Shown here piece by piece: positions 12,001 through 23,964 of a stretch of 64,000 nucleotides of DNA. Where the stretch lies: the NCBI RefSeq assembly GCF_001949145.1, contig NW_019091356.1, forward strand, positions 3,993,211 to 4,057,210, given 5' to 3'. Below the pieces are notes generated by a model. The model did no database searches. It saw nothing but the letters and a program-made list of their open reading frames with translations, and was not told the origin of the DNA. Position numbers and translations under genes: made by a program. Source of the stretch: Acanthaster planci (taxonomy: Eukaryota > Echinodermata > Asteroidea > Valvatida > Acanthasteridae). Within the stretch, counting starts at the first letter, position 1. Every line of letters begins with the position of its first letter.

Positions 12001-15000
12001 GAAGGGTTCCCACGGCCCGGAAAAATCATGAAAAAGTTATGGAAATTGTGTTCGTTTTCCAGGCCTGGAAAAGACGTTGAACTTTGTCAAAAAGACTAAA
12101 GTCATGGAACTTCTCAAACACTGTGTGATTTCTATCATCAGAAAAAGTGCACAAAATGTGTGATTTTATTTTCTAATTTGAAAGTCTGAATAGTCCAAGA
12201 AACTGCATTATTGCGTCATGTACCAGTATTTTCTTAATTTGGTCATTTAAAAGTCATGGAATTGTCCTTTAGGTGCAGGAATCCTGTTATTGGCAGAGCA
12301 TAGGATATTTCAACAATTCAGGATTTTGATAGACAAATTTGACATGCACTGTCATTGTCCAGCTGCCCACCTTCAAACCACCTCAGTTTGCAATTCAGTA
12401 AAGCACCTTCCACAATTCTTTTGATGCATTCATGAATGGTTTTGTTAAAATTAAATTTCTTTTCCTAATAGAGTTCTCAGATCTCGGTTTTTAAGCACAC
12501 TAGTTGGAGCCAGTTTGCATCTGGATCACAGCTTTGAATCTTTACTGATTAGCATTGCAGCTGGTGCAGAACATTTCTTCCATCACGTGTCTCCGTAGAA
12601 TATGGACATGTTTCTGTCAAAATAACATGAAGAATAAGCTCTTGAAATTAATGGCCTTTCCTGAAGTAGTTTATAAGTCTTGACTCAATCACTTTAGTGA
12701 AAGCCTCTTTTCGTGTATCTGGGTTCCTAATTTTGAGGTCTATGTTCCTCTAATGTACTTTACCGTTGGCACACAATGTGCCATTGATTTCCCAGCACCA
12801 GCCTTGGCGGTATCCAGACTTTCAAGCACTTTTCGTTAACCGATCAGAGGCTGGTGATTTATGCACATGCTCGACTGAGATGCCGAGATAGGAATCATGT
12901 GGCCTGCTAGCAATATGTTGTCACTGCCTTGTAAATTTGAAAATTACTCTGTGAGACTTGGATCCCATCATTTTGCCTGGAGTGGGATCTGAACCTGTGA
13001 TCTCTTGGACCCTGTACCGGTGCTCCACCGACGGAGCCTCCTAGCCCCATGTTGCTTGTCATCCTGATTTGTCCCTGTTTTTATCCACGAGCTGGTTATC
13101 TCCCTTGGTTGAACATCGCTCTGGTATTACACAGGTTCTAGGTTCGAATCCTGCTTCAATCAATTTCTCTTTCCGATGTCCATTCCCCACCATGCTTTGA
13201 TTAGTCGATCCCGTCTGTCGTTTCAGATGGGTACCTATTTTGGTGCAGCTGTGAGAGGGATGGATCTAAACAATGATGGTTTGACTGACCTTCTTGTAGG
13301 AGCACCGCTCTACTCTGTAACGCAGGATGAAGGCAGAGTGTACATATACATTAACGATGGTAATGTAAGTATGGGGCTCTACATTATCTAAAGTTTTTTG
13401 TTGACGCCTTGCCAATTTCGACAAAAAAAATAACAGTGGTTACATTTCCTGTGATGGTGTATACATTCAACTGTGATATTTTTAGGAAAATTGAAATTCA
13501 ATGCATTTTAAATTTTGGAAAGCAGGGAAAATACCTGGAAAATCCAAATATTGCCCATGAGCCAAAAGTTATGAAAGATTATAATTTCCTAGTGTGAAAG
13601 CCACAAATTCAGGCAGGGTTTTTCCTCAAAAAATCACTTAACTTTTCTTTGAATTATTTAAAATCACAGCAAGATTAGATTGAAAAATTCAGTCTTCCCC
13701 AAATTTTTCTTGATTTTTTTCTGTGAAAAAAGGATTGAACAAGAAATATTGAATTGGACCAATGGAAGAACTAAAAATAAAAAAAATCTTTGAATCGTTG
13801 CAGGCCATCATGCGAAAGTTGCCCGACCTACTGTCAGGCTCCAATGCTGCGAACGCCAGGTTTGGGTCTGCCATTGCTGACTGCGGCGATCTAAACAGAG
13901 ATGGCTTCAACGGTGAGATCATGTCAGGTTTTAATTGGCTCGGCAGTTGTCTGGATTGTTGCACTGACTACCTAGACAAAGTTTGTCATGAGTTGAAGTT
14001 GGGTGGAAGGTTTTCACAGGTTGATTTTTTTTTTCATGTTGTTGTGGTGGAGGGGTTAAGAAATTGGGTTTCCAGCCATTGGCCCTTGGGTTTGGGAGAG
14101 GGCACTTGGATATACAATATAAATAGTATTCGTTCTCCTAGAGTTAGGGTGCATATGCCTATTGATTTGGCGTAATGATATCATGTAGAGTACTGCCAAA
14201 CAAATGATATTGAGATTTCTGTGTTTCTTTTTTTTTTTATTTTCCTTCTTGAGGGTGGCAATTTCCCTGCCGTAGCCCATAGACTTCAAATCTGGTGTCC
14301 TAAGTCAGAATCCTCATTATGTGTTACAGATGTTGTAGTCGGTGCACCCTTTGAAGATGACACCAGCGGTGCAGTGTACATCTATCATGGTGGGGAGATG
14401 GGGCTCAAGACCACCTATGCTCAGGTGTGTGCAGATGTGACCTAGTTTTATAAACTGACCCCTTTCCAGAAATAGCTACATGTAAATAGTGCAGCTTCTT
14501 TGACAGAAATGCCAACATTCTTTCATAGATTGTTGTTGTTTTGCGTGTGATTTACATTGTAAATGCACAGAGAATCCATTAGATTGTTAGAGTTACAATG
14601 TAGTAGAATTTTGTGCATTATTTTGGTTACACTTTAAAAAATTCCGTGTTTCCTCTGTGTCCTTCAGAAGCATTAATCTAAGTACTTTTCTTTTTGACAC
14701 CTGACCTGACCTTACAGAGGCTGTCTGGGCATTCCTTCATCCCACACCTCAAATCGTTTGGCAGTGCGATATCGGGCGGGGTAGACATGGATGGCAACAG
14801 CTACCCGGATCTGGTAATTGGAGCCCATCAGAGCAACAAGGCTGTGCTGTACCTGTAAGTGTGTCCGTGATTATTGTATCAAGTCCAGCAATGTACGCTT
14901 GATCTTCCAACCGAGTCCGATTTGTGGTAAGCGGCGAAGGTTGCTTAGCAGAGAAGTATACGCTCAGCACACAATCTGGTTGCCAGTCAAGTTCGGATGC

Positions 15001-18000
15001 AATGCATTGTTGACATTAACTGGTTTCCAGCAAATTTGTGATAAGCAAGAACATTGACAAGCTATATTTTTCTGGAACTGCTGATCCAAACAACAAATCC
15101 AATCAGCAACCTACCTACTTGGACCCTTGTACCTCATTGAAATTGTAAGACGCTCCACTTTTCTTGTTTCACTTCATGTGGACCAGGACCACACGGTGCC
15201 GAAGAGCCGAATAGTTTGGCTCTTTTTGTACCCTTCCGAAACGTTGGGTCAAACCCTGGCACTTTTGCTATCTAGTGACAGCTTAGCTGAGTCCGGTTTT
15301 CTTGAAATTCTCATTTTATTTTCGTTTGATAAAATGCACAGAAGCAGACCGGTCATTAAGATGGAGGCGTCCGTTGTCGTGCAAGGCACACCCATTGATC
15401 TCAACCGCACTGCGTGTCTGTTTCAGGGCCGACCGGTACCCTGTGTTTGGGTTCAACCTTGCTTCATGTATAGTGGCGTAGGTTTACCGAAAAATGTCGG
15501 TAAGTCAAACAATTGGAGTCACACCTTAATAGAGAATATTCATGATTTCAGATTTCAGTGTATTACTTAATTGGTGCGTGTTTACATGTCTGGTTTTCCA
15601 CCTCCTCAGCCATAAATTTCACTCTGGAGGCTGATGGACTCAAGAGACAGACTGGTCTTCCGGGCCGGGTCACTTTTGTTGAGAACGGCATCCGTCGTGG
15701 GAGCACCATCTCCCACAACTTAGAGCTGCGACCGAATCTGCCCACGTGTTTGCCCAGGGAGGCTCATATTGATGTGAGTTCTCAGACATTGTTAACATCA
15801 AGAAGATGACGTTGGCATGTTTGCTCATGTACTGTGGATATCAAACAAGGTCACATTTAAGGAGAGGGCTTGCGTTGACACCATGTGGATGAATCTCTTT
15901 TAGAAGAGGTATGGTTCTGATAGGAACCAGTGAGTGGGTACTCAATGTTTCGAGCAGTGTGCTGTGGTCATCCGCTATCCACATGGTATCTCCACATGCC
16001 CTCTCCTTAGACTGTTCTCCACTGTACAAAGCTTCAGACTTTATAAAGGTCGAATTTCTTCAAGCCAAGATTCTGGGCCTACAGTGATACAATAACAACT
16101 TCGTTTGTTGTTTCCTCACAAAACTGTTACTGTCAACTCTAAACCTCACCAAGCATTAAGCACTTGTTAGCCAGCCAAGATGCCATTTGTATCATACTGA
16201 CCCGTAGCTGGTGTCCCGATGCGCGGATGCTTTTGCCTGTGAATTTTGCCAGTAGCCAGAGATAATTGGAGAGTGCTGAGGCAAGCAACAAATTCCACTT
16301 AGCAACAAAAGTCGTCGGAGGACCAGTCAGCAACCAAACAAACAGCTTCGCTCACTTGTCCGCAACATTTTCTTGCTAAGCCAAACTTAGCTGCTTGTGT
16401 TTTTATATTAAAACATAAAATCATTTTCAACATTTTCTCCCCTGTTTTCTAGGTCAACATGAAAGACTACCTCAGCTCTCTGCCTTTCCGTTTGACCTTT
16501 GACATCAGGACAGCAGAAAACTCAGATGGTCCGCCGATAACTCAGTGTAGTGGATTATGCCCCATTCTTGATATGTATTCGCCCAGTAAGATTGTAGAAC
16601 AGGTGAGATACGTGAAGATCTAAATCCACACGTTATCCCTGTATCGCTGGCAGATATCAAGTCAGAGTACAGAGTACAGTTATTCTCTGCTAGTTTTGGA
16701 AATTTGTTTCCTGCCGTGATGATCAAAGTTTGAATCCTGCCTGGTGTGTAATGTTTTCAGTTCCTACCTGATTCTAGAGTTTTCCCAAGAATATTTGTTA
16801 CTTTCCAAAACTCAACAAGTCATCTGCTTTCTGCTGAAAGCCATTAAGACTCAGAATACCCGGTCTCTTCACCAGGATACAGAAACCAGAATGTTATTGG
16901 AGATGCTCCTCCTGTTGGGATTTCAAAGCCCTTGTTCGTATTACCATTTTATTTTTGTTCGCTTTCAGGTTGGTTTCATTTTCAACTGTGGTGAGGACTC
17001 TATCTGTGAGACGGACCTTCGCTTGCAAGCAGCGTTACATCCCGCAAGGTATGACGTACCTGCAACCTTTATTCATAAATTCGGAAGACAGTCTCCCTGT
17101 TCAGCAACGTGCAACTTGACCGTGTAATAACATTTGATGATGCCCGCTGAGAAGCGATAATGCCTGCTGCATAAATCACGAGGTGGCACCTGGATACAAG
17201 ACAATTCAAAAAAATGGGATCTGATTGGTCAAGAGTCTGTAAGCACACGGCTCGCCACACGCGCACCGATTGGACAATTTGCACAAAGAATAAACCATAA
17301 AATAGCTGGAAACTGAACGTAAAATTCGTGAACAAAATTGCTGAAAAACCATCATATATTGACATCTTTTGACTCTGACTAAAAAAGGTATTTATCAGAG
17401 CAGCTCAGGAGACTGAATGCTGATAATGCCCTTGGCTTTGGCTCAGGCATTCGCATCCATTCTCCGGAGCCAGTCTTAAGCGCACGTTTAAGACCAGCCA
17501 AGCACAGATGGATTCCCCCAGAAACACATACCACTAATGAATGAATTCCTGTACAGTAAAAAGACTCTTTAATTTTTGTCAATAAATTTGTGAACTATTT
17601 GTTGACTGTTTTGTAGGGGTACGTCTTACATATCCTACGGCAATGAGGAGAACCTGTTTGTTGATATTACGCTGACCAATCACGGTGAAGAAGCCCATTT
17701 GGCGCAGGTCATCATCACACATCCCGAAGACATCACTTTCGTCCGTGTGGAAAGTAACAGGGTGAGTCAGTACACGTATTTCTCCTCCATGAACAAAGCT
17801 TCCCAGAAACAAAGTCCGCTAGACTACGTTACTAAACATTAGACTACTTACTTTCACCTTCATTCAGTGTCTGTATTTTAATTGTTTTGTGAGATCAAGT
17901 TAAAGTTGTCCTTTTGAGTTACCTTACTGAACTTTTTTTCCCTCCAATTTTAGAGGAAGGAAACGATAGTGCTCTGCGGGCCAGAAAAAGGAGAAAACAT

Positions 18001-21000
18001 GACAGCCATGGTGGTGTGTGATGTGGACAACCCTATGAAAGCTTTTTCCAAGGTGAAAGATGAAGTTTGGTTTTTAAATCATCACTCTAAAGCTGTCTCT
18101 AAAAACTAATGAAGTATGTTGTAAGTGGAGGGATGTTTATGGTGTGCAGTACTGAAGTAGCTCCCGGTTCAAATTGTAGAACAATCTCTGATGTTTGTTT
18201 TTCACAGAGTTCATTCAGAGTGAAGCTCTTTATTCCGTCTTTGACGTATGAGACCACCAATGTCCAGATCACGGTAGAGGCCCGAACGACAAGTACGGAG
18301 GCCAACAGCACACTGCATGATAACAAGAAGGAGATGAGCCTGCCTGTCAAAGTCGAGGGAGACGTCACCATATCTGGGTAGGTGGTGTTTTTTGTTCTTA
18401 ATTGACTGGATGGTTGGAGGTGCTGTTCAAAGTCCCAGGCACCGAGTTCTGGATTTTTTTGACATTATGATAGCATTTCTTCGTAGTGAAGTGCTGTGCT
18501 GAAGCATTATACAGTGGTGGCTGCCAGTTTACAACAGAATGTGCACAAAGGCTCTGTTGCAGTTTATTTCCCTTTGTACTCACTTTGATTAGAGTGTACT
18601 TGATTAGAGTGTACTTGATTAGAGTGTGAGGGTTAGTTCATATGTAGGCCAAAACAAAAAGCAAGGCAGAAAGTGATCAGGGCAAACGTTGGCAAACTGC
18701 CAAATTCACGGTAACATTTGCTGTTACCCGACAAGTGTAGTGCTCTTGGTATTCGTGGGACATAAAAATCAAAATTAATTCAGGGCCGTAATGCTAACCC
18801 CCAATGTACAGTATTCCTGACTTGTACAAATTTTGGTGGGTGCCAAATTACATGTAGCAGTCTGTAGAGAACAAGGTTCCAGGGCTAATTATAGAGGTTT
18901 CGTCACTCCTGAAAAAAAAAAGAAGCCAGACTACACTGGAGTGTGAGATGACCCATGTGGCCTCCAGCGTAACACAGGAAGTGATTGACTTCCTTCACGT
19001 CTTCCTTTGTCATCTACTTCCGTTGCTGTCCTGGCTGCGGTTGAAGATTAAAGCCTGAACCCGTTGTTTTCATTGAAAGAATTGTCTTTTTTTACATTTT
19101 CTTTTTATAGTAAATGCAATATTGCAAGATGGTATGATAAAGACATTTGTAAAAAGGGAAATTTGAAAGACTGGTTTAGTCACAATTGTAGTTTTTCTGA
19201 ATGAAATTTGAAATTACCCTTAACACTGCCTCGGGTGTTTTGCTCGGAACTTCTCTAAAACTTTCAAAGAACATCAAGGAGCATGTCAAGTAACAGGCTG
19301 GCTGGACAGTCCCAGGTCCATCACAGTCGAGCAACATTTATTGGATCATAGATCTGAGAGGATTAAAGGGGAAGATAAAATGAGCCCGAAGGTTGCAATT
19401 AGGAATGGAGGGCACTTAAACTTGTGTCAGGCTATGAGTCAGAACAAAGGAAGTGCAGTGGTTGGATTGATATCATAGACATTGTCAGATTGTTTTGTAT
19501 TTGTCTGAAATAACAAATGAAAGTCAGACACATTACAATGGGTGGAAACCAGTTTGATGATAAAGAATTGGTCTATCTTAAAGATGCTATATTGTGGATT
19601 CAGTCGAGGTGCCTTTTGACATTTTTCAAATAGTGCCATCCAGCAACACCAAGGAAGTCCCAGGAGGTGGTAATTGTGCTGTCTTGTCCATGATTGATTA
19701 ACGGTGGTAGGGGTCCGTTGCAATGACCTGACATGAGGTCAGGGGTGACATGTGCATTACGGTGCAATAAGAGTGCCTCTTTAAGGCATTGTTCTGTCTT
19801 TTGTTCATGTAATTCGCTGGATATGCCAAATGTTAGAAATAACAAGGATTTCTAGTTTGGTCCAGCCTTCACATCCTTGAGGTTTTTGCGGGATTAGAAA
19901 CAATAGGGCTGGAGGAGGAAGATATCAGTCATCGACCTTGGTTGACCTTGGCTGACCTTGGTTGACCTTGGCTGACCTTGGTTGACCTTGGCTGACCTTT
20001 TAACGAAACCCAGTGAATCTTCATCGACATAACTTTGCAATCATGTGGCAGTACATGTGAAATTTTGGGGCTGATGTTAAAGGGGGATTTGGAAAATTGG
20101 ATGATGGAAATGCATTTTGTGTTCAAGTTGAAATTTTTCAAGTATGAGAAATAATTTTTTAAATGTAGCAGCTCGTTCTTGAAAAGTTCACTTACTAAAT
20201 ATTGGTAAACCGAAATATCTTCCAAACATTTTGTTTTCTGGAATTGGTTGGTCCTGAGCCCTCGTTCCTTGCATTTCATTGGATAGAGGTTTTCCACATT
20301 ATGTAACACAGTGGGAAGGGGCATTTCAGGAAGTGTACCATGTTTGTGGAGGCATGTGCCAATGTTGGCAATTTCATGTACTCCAGAATATTGAAAGACT
20401 TCAAAGGCGCGCGTGTTTCTGCGCACATCTGCGTAAATTGAATGCTAGACCGTCAAAAGTCATGTGACTGAAAATCCTGTATCAGTAGTGTCCTTATGTT
20501 TTTGGCCATCAGGGTGACCCATCCGGCTGAAGTCATATTTGGTGAGAAAAAGAGGAAAAATCCAATCAGTGCTGAGAGGACTGGAGCAGTGGATGGGATC
20601 GCTGTCAACCTAGTGGCAAACTCAACAGGGTTGATTCAAAACGGAACCGACGAAGCCAGCATTGGCCCCAAGTTCAAACACATTTATGATGTGAGTGGTA
20701 GTTGGCTTTAGTACCTTTTGGAAATCCAAGAGAGTGAGATTAAAGATGTTATTGTATTCCTTTCTGTGCATTGCAGTCAAGCTTCATTGCTATCCCTGAT
20801 CATGATGCCAATAAAACAGTTCCCATGCACGGCCTAACTTGGTGCCAAGAACTAGTGTAAATGCAGTAGTCTATTTGAGGTATGGCAGACACAAAAGAGG
20901 GGGCTATTCAGTTTGGGTGAAATCTTTTGTGTTCACTCCAAATTTAATAACCCACTTTAAATAGCGCCCTCTTTTTGTGACTGCCATGCTTCACACTCAA

Positions 21001-23445
21001 TTATGATTACCCCTTTGGTACAGGTGTCTACATGTGCTACACGATCTCTGTCGATGTTTTGCTGAAGGACGTATGGATTACATTTCTGTTTGAATGCCTC
21101 TTGAATTTGACAACATATATATATGAAATTTCTGCTGTTTGAAAGAGACCAATGACTTGATTTCCTGCAGGCACGGAACTTGGGCCCCAGCACAATCCCT
21201 TACCTGACAACAGTCAACATCACCCTTCCTTGGAAGACGAAAGAGGGCGACTGGTTGCTGTACTTCACTCACATTGAGGTGAGGGAGAAGACTTGGGTTG
21301 ACTTAGGGCACCACTCTATGTTAGAACCTCTCTTACAATTGCTCGAAATGACGTTTTTCCTGCCACGTTTAGCTTTGCTCTAGAACCGGTCACTACAAGG
21401 TTCAAGTGTGATTGGACAAACTTTCAGAAATGAACAAGTAATGAATCAGGTTGTCATAGCAATGATACATTTCAGGGTGATGGTCGATAACTTCATTGAC
21501 TTTTATTTTTGTATTTGCAGTTAGAGGGCACAGGGAGATGTGAATACCAGCACATATTACAACAGCAGCATCAGCAGCTGGAGACGTACCGATCCAGTGA
21601 GGTCACCTCCAAGGGGAGCCCCCTGTCATTTTTTAGCTCGGGAGAGGTTGGTTAGGTTTCCAGTTTGTTTTTTCTGGTCAAATTTCAAGTTCAGACTTCT
21701 TTGTGGTTTCAGAACTAGGCTTAGAAGGATTAATTCCCGGATTAAAAAAAAAAGTGGACAAGCCATCTTGTTCAATATGGCGGGGTTACAACTTTTGCTT
21801 GGATCAGCTGAAATTTCTTGTTGTGGTCTGTTTCACATTAAATTTTTTTTGAAATGACATTTTTGGTTTTCCGACAGTGGATTGTCAATTGTCAGACGGC
21901 GCAGTGTGCCACCATTTTCTGTGTGACTGACAACCTGCGGATGGGCGAGGGCGCTGTGATTAAAATCCAGGCACGCTTCTATGAGAAGACACTGATTGAG
22001 GTGTGTGGTTAGAGCTCTTTGAGTGAAAAGAAATTATTCTGTAATACAGATTCTAATCATTTTCTGTTGCTTCAGCTGGATTGTGTAACTCTCCTCCCAA
22101 GTCTTGGTTTTGTGGACAATGTTTGAGAACGACTTTTGTACTTTTTGCCTTACAGTCTGGATATGACACAATCAAGCTTCGTAGTGTAGCAACGGTCAAA
22201 GTAGAACATCATAATAATGTCCATGTACAGCCAGTGAATGGCCGGCCAGACAGTATTGTGGTAAGATGACCGTGGAGTTCTCAAATAGCATCTCTTGGGG
22301 AAAAAAAACACAGCACTCTTTGTCTTTAATCTGCGGAGACTTTAAGGTTAAATTGTAAATTTGAAGGTGATACATTTAGAGGAAGTAGTCGGGGGGGTCA
22401 CCTGCTTCTTGGGGTTGGGGAATATGAAAGTTGACTTTTTGAAATTCTTTATACTAGTTGGGTTTTTGTGCTGTCTTGCAGGTTCAAACCGTAGCGTACA
22501 CTGAGTCGTCGGTAACCACGAAAGTTCCCAACTGGATTTTAGCAGTAAGCATAGTGGCTGGAATCGTTTTGTTGCTGGGAGTAATCTTGGTGCTGTGGAA
22601 GGTAAGATGGAGAAAGGTTGTGGGGAACGGAGAGCAGCTAGCCCTAACCATTATTCAGTACAATACTCTGTGCCATCTCTACTGTTATGGGGGACAAGTG
22701 TCGATTTGAAGTCCAAGCTGCGAGGAGTGAAACAAAGCCTAGATATGTTTAAAAGGAATTTTGGGTATCAGAAAGGAAAACTGAGAGGATGTTAAGCATT
22801 TGCTTAGGAGTATCTCTTAATTTGGAATGGTCGTCATGTTCCATCTGAAAGGGCCTGTTCTTATTGCAGAGCAGGTGGCCATTCCACCGGGAATACGGCA
22901 TTGCCATCGGAACGTTAGCTCAGAATGGTCCATCAAGTGGTGGACCGTTCCCGCTGGGGCCTGAATGTTCAATGGAATGCTAGTGTTCCGTGGGAAAGGT
23001 CCAATAAAACATGAGCGTGCCCGACTTTTTAGACATACTCTTAGGAAAAAACACTTGATCAGATTTGAATGTGTGACTGGCCAAAAAATCTGAATTGAAA
23101 AATGGTGTCTAGTGGGGCAAGGTAGCCTGGGATGTATGCAGGGTGCTGACATTGTTTGCAAAAGTTCCAGTGATTGTGTGATGCCATGTTGGCATAAACC
23201 AACAAGGGCACAGGTCTTTCCACCTTGAAGCCTCTGGTTTGATTTGGGAGATGGGTGAAAGTTGTACAGCAATCAACGGATGAAGTTGACGCTTTCTTCC
23301 TGTCTCCAAACAGTGCGGTTTCTTCAGGCGGAAACAGCGGGAGGAGATGCAGAAACTTATCAACGACAAAGATGAGACGGAATCGCTCTACCACGACGGG
23401 GATGCCAACCACCTCAAAGACCCATTCCAAGACGATGAGGACTGA
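9013..23445 (+). CDS. Integrin alpha subunit, 3' part (21 exons; 5' end outside window)
   Basis: Integrin alphas pair with a beta subunit as cell-surface receptors for matrix or cell ligands. Exons: 9013-9147, 10162-10254, 11277-11419, 13227-13364, 13804-13912, 14330-14424, 14718-14854, 15342-15499, 15610-15773, 16453-16602, 16969-17048, 17617-17761, 17954-18052, 18208-18377, 20513-20690, 21171-21278, 21521-21646, 21878-22000, 22156-22260, 22482-22601, 23314-23445. All junctions are GT/AG and in frame, giving about 901 residues. Blade 3 starts with the CQAGFSAE signature. Three calcium loops ([27 protein letters not shown]) mark blades 5-7. The leg region has paired cysteines and several NxS/T sites. 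A single membrane helix precedes KCGFFRR, a variant of the family's GFFKR. CQAGFS and the leg resemble the alpha5/8/V-like group without an I domain, but an I domain would sit upstream of blade 3 and cannot be ruled out. The subgroup is uncertain; the family is not. Confidence 0.95.
10371..10436 (+). mobile_element. TTAA-flanked mini-element, copy 1
   Basis: It starts TTAACCCTAACAGTCTCGAA and ends ...CCCTAGGGGGTTAGGA. It matches the copies at 23965-24034 and 28311-28380 along its length. The 3' TTAA is degraded here. The end structure (TTAA plus CCCTAA) resembles piggyBac-type termini. It lies in the integrin intron after exon 10162-10254. Confidence 0.65.
12003..12290. repeat. Dispersed repeat with GTCATGGAA motifs
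   Basis: The stretch begins GGTTCCCACGGCCCGGAAAA and ends near TGCAGGAATCCTG. Internally it repeats TCATGAAAAAG, GGCCTGGAAAAG, GTCATGGAAC and GTCATGGAATTG. The ends are loosely inverted (GGTTCC... / ...GGAATCC). It looks like an old interspersed repeat in an integrin intron, with no coding potential. Confidence 0.45.
12964..13050 (-). repeat. tRNA-derived SINE fragment
   Basis: On the minus strand it reads GGCTCCGTCGGTGGAGC (A-box-like), then about 30 bases later GGTTCAGATCCC (B-box-like), followed by a non-tRNA body. This spacing is that of a Pol III promoter in a tRNA-derived SINE head. Mismatches indicate decay. It is not a tRNA gene because the arms do not pair fully. Confidence 0.55.
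13075..13165 (+). repeat. Second tRNA-like SINE fragment
   Basis: It has a TGGTTATCTCCCTTGGTTGA A-box-like segment, then GGTTCGAATCC, a perfect B-box, about 40 bases on. It lies within 30 bases of the minus-strand fragment at 12964-13050, giving a head-to-head pair just before the integrin exon at 13227. Confidence 0.5.
15859..16008. mobile_element. 150-bp inverted-end element carrying a hammerhead-like motif
   Basis: AAGGAGAGGGC at the left end is matched by GCCCTCTCCTT at the right. With a few mismatches the inverted match extends through ACCATGTGGAT (about 31 bases per arm). The interior, read on the minus strand, contains GGATGA, a small hairpin, then GAAACATTGAGTACCC. The same kind of core occurs at 31762-31803. 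It lies in the integrin intron after exon 15610-15773. Confidence 0.65.
18585..18627 (+). repeat. Short tandem repeat, ~16-bp unit, three copies
   Basis: The unit TTGATTAGAGTGTACT is repeated nearly perfectly, the third copy ending GTGTGAGG. It lies in an integrin intron and no function is apparent. Confidence 0.8.
19931..20000 (+). repeat. 10-bp tandem array of TGACCTTGG-type units
   Basis: Seven consecutive 10-base units alternate GTTGACCTTG and GCTGACCTTG, the first and last being variant. On the minus strand each core unit reads CCAAGGTCA, the monomer site bound by NR5A/FTZ-F1 and similar to ERR sites. The period is close to one DNA helical turn. It may be only a minisatellite; see findings. 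Confidence 0.85.
20881..20988. mobile_element. ~106-bp MITE with TATGGCAG ends
   Basis: The left end TATGGCAGACACAAAAGAGG pairs with the right end, whose reverse complement is CATGGCAGTCACAAAAAGAG. About 30 bases match on each side. The interior is only about 45 bases and noncoding. It lies in an integrin intron. Confidence 0.7.
22482..23445 (+). other. Integrin transmembrane helix and cytoplasmic tail exons
   Basis: The exon at 22482-22601 ends in a hydrophobic helix running from NWILAV to LVLWK. The last exon, 23314-23445, begins [12 protein letters not shown] and ends with an acidic tail (PFQDDED) and a TGA stop at 23443-23445. The membrane-proximal GFFRR corresponds to GFFKR, which clasps the beta-subunit tail and keeps integrins inactive. 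The Lys-to-Arg change preserves charge. Reading past the donor at 22602 would add an unrelated tail before a stop, so intron retention is possible but unsupported. Confidence 0.92.
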
Positions 23446-23865
23446 CCTTTGTGAAAGGTCATCACAAGAAATCTGGAGCATGCCGCAGCCGCCCCCATGC
23501 TTCATCATTGTTATTTATTTCAGCCCTTAGAAATCGTAGAAATCAGGAATCAAGAAAAGCGGATGTTAAACTGAAGCCTTACTGTGGAGAGAAGACAGTA
23601 AAATTAATGTTTGGTTAAGAGGAGAAAGGGCGCACTTGAAAGGAACGTTCTGGGATAGGCCTGCTCAAGAGAGACCTGTGGTCCTACAATCCACTTGCTG
23701 GTGAAGGGAAAAATGAGATGGAATACCCAGAGATGAAGGATGAAGAACGTCTTGGAAGTTCATTCCTGATTAGATTCTATTTAAAAATTCCATGCTTCTT
23801 GCTGTTCAATCATATTTAGGTCATTAAAAACAACTTAGAACCAACATTCCAGGAAAATTGCTGAA

Positions 23866-23871
23866 AATAAA
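23866..23871 (+). terminator. Candidate polyadenylation signal of the integrin gene
   Basis: An AATAAA hexamer lies about 420 bases after the stop codon. It is the first canonical hexamer found by eye in the 3' flank. A GU-rich downstream element was not evaluated, and later sites could also be used. Confidence 0.35.
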
Positions 23872-23964
23872 GCCTGACGGTTGCTGAAATTCCAATATAA
23901 GGAATAGTTTTAATTTAGTAAAAATAAGAAGAAAAAACAAATCCTATCCACTTCAAAATATATC

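Larger units (their letters stand above)
9013..14854 (+). other. Integrin beta-propeller exons (blades 3-7, FG-GAP repeats)
   Basis: Seven exons encode the last five blades. The exon at 9013 has CQAGFSAE and a VGAVGSLAW strand (blade 3). The exon at 11277 has YAVTSGNF and KVYIYD (blade 4, without a calcium loop). The exon at 13227 has [15 protein letters not shown] and LVGAPL. The exons at 13804 and 14330 together give [15 protein letters not shown] and VVVGAPFED, with an intron splitting the calcium loop. The exon at 14718 has [15 protein letters not shown] and LVIGAH. This FG / DxDxDG / GAP order is the FG-GAP pattern. The ligand-contacting face of the propeller also needs blades 1-3, of which only blade 3 is visible. 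Confidence 0.9.
15342..22260 (+). other. Integrin thigh/calf (leg) exons
   Basis: Twelve exons encode the immunoglobulin-like legs. They start with the SRPVIKMEA strand that follows the propeller in integrin alphas. Landmarks are the FNCGEDSIC segment at the exon starting 16969 (compare VDCGEDNLC-type sequence in vertebrate alphas), VVCDVDNPM in the exon at 17954, and LGPSTI in the exon at 21171. A cysteine-rich [10 protein letters not shown] segment in the exon at 21878 resembles the calf-2 region. Potential N-glycosylation sites include NRT, NFT, NMT, NST, NGT and NIT. I see no dibasic furin site of the RxKR type in the calf-2 loop (exon 21521-21646), unlike many cleaved alphas. EKKRK in the exon at 20513 lies earlier than the usual cleavage position. 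Confidence 0.85.

Noticed and set aside
13085-13160. Possible tRNA gene (perfect GGTTCGAATCC)
   Set aside because: Acceptor and anticodon arms do not pair; it fits a tRNA-derived SINE fragment better.
19929-20426. 165-codon minus-strand frame, the longest in the window
   Set aside because: Its C-terminus is the 10-bp tandem array and the rest has no recognisable domain; it lies in an integrin intron on the opposite strand.
22602-22709. Extended integrin tail by reading through the exon at 22482-22601
   Set aside because: A good GT donor and an in-frame next exon beginning CGFFRR show that it is intron.
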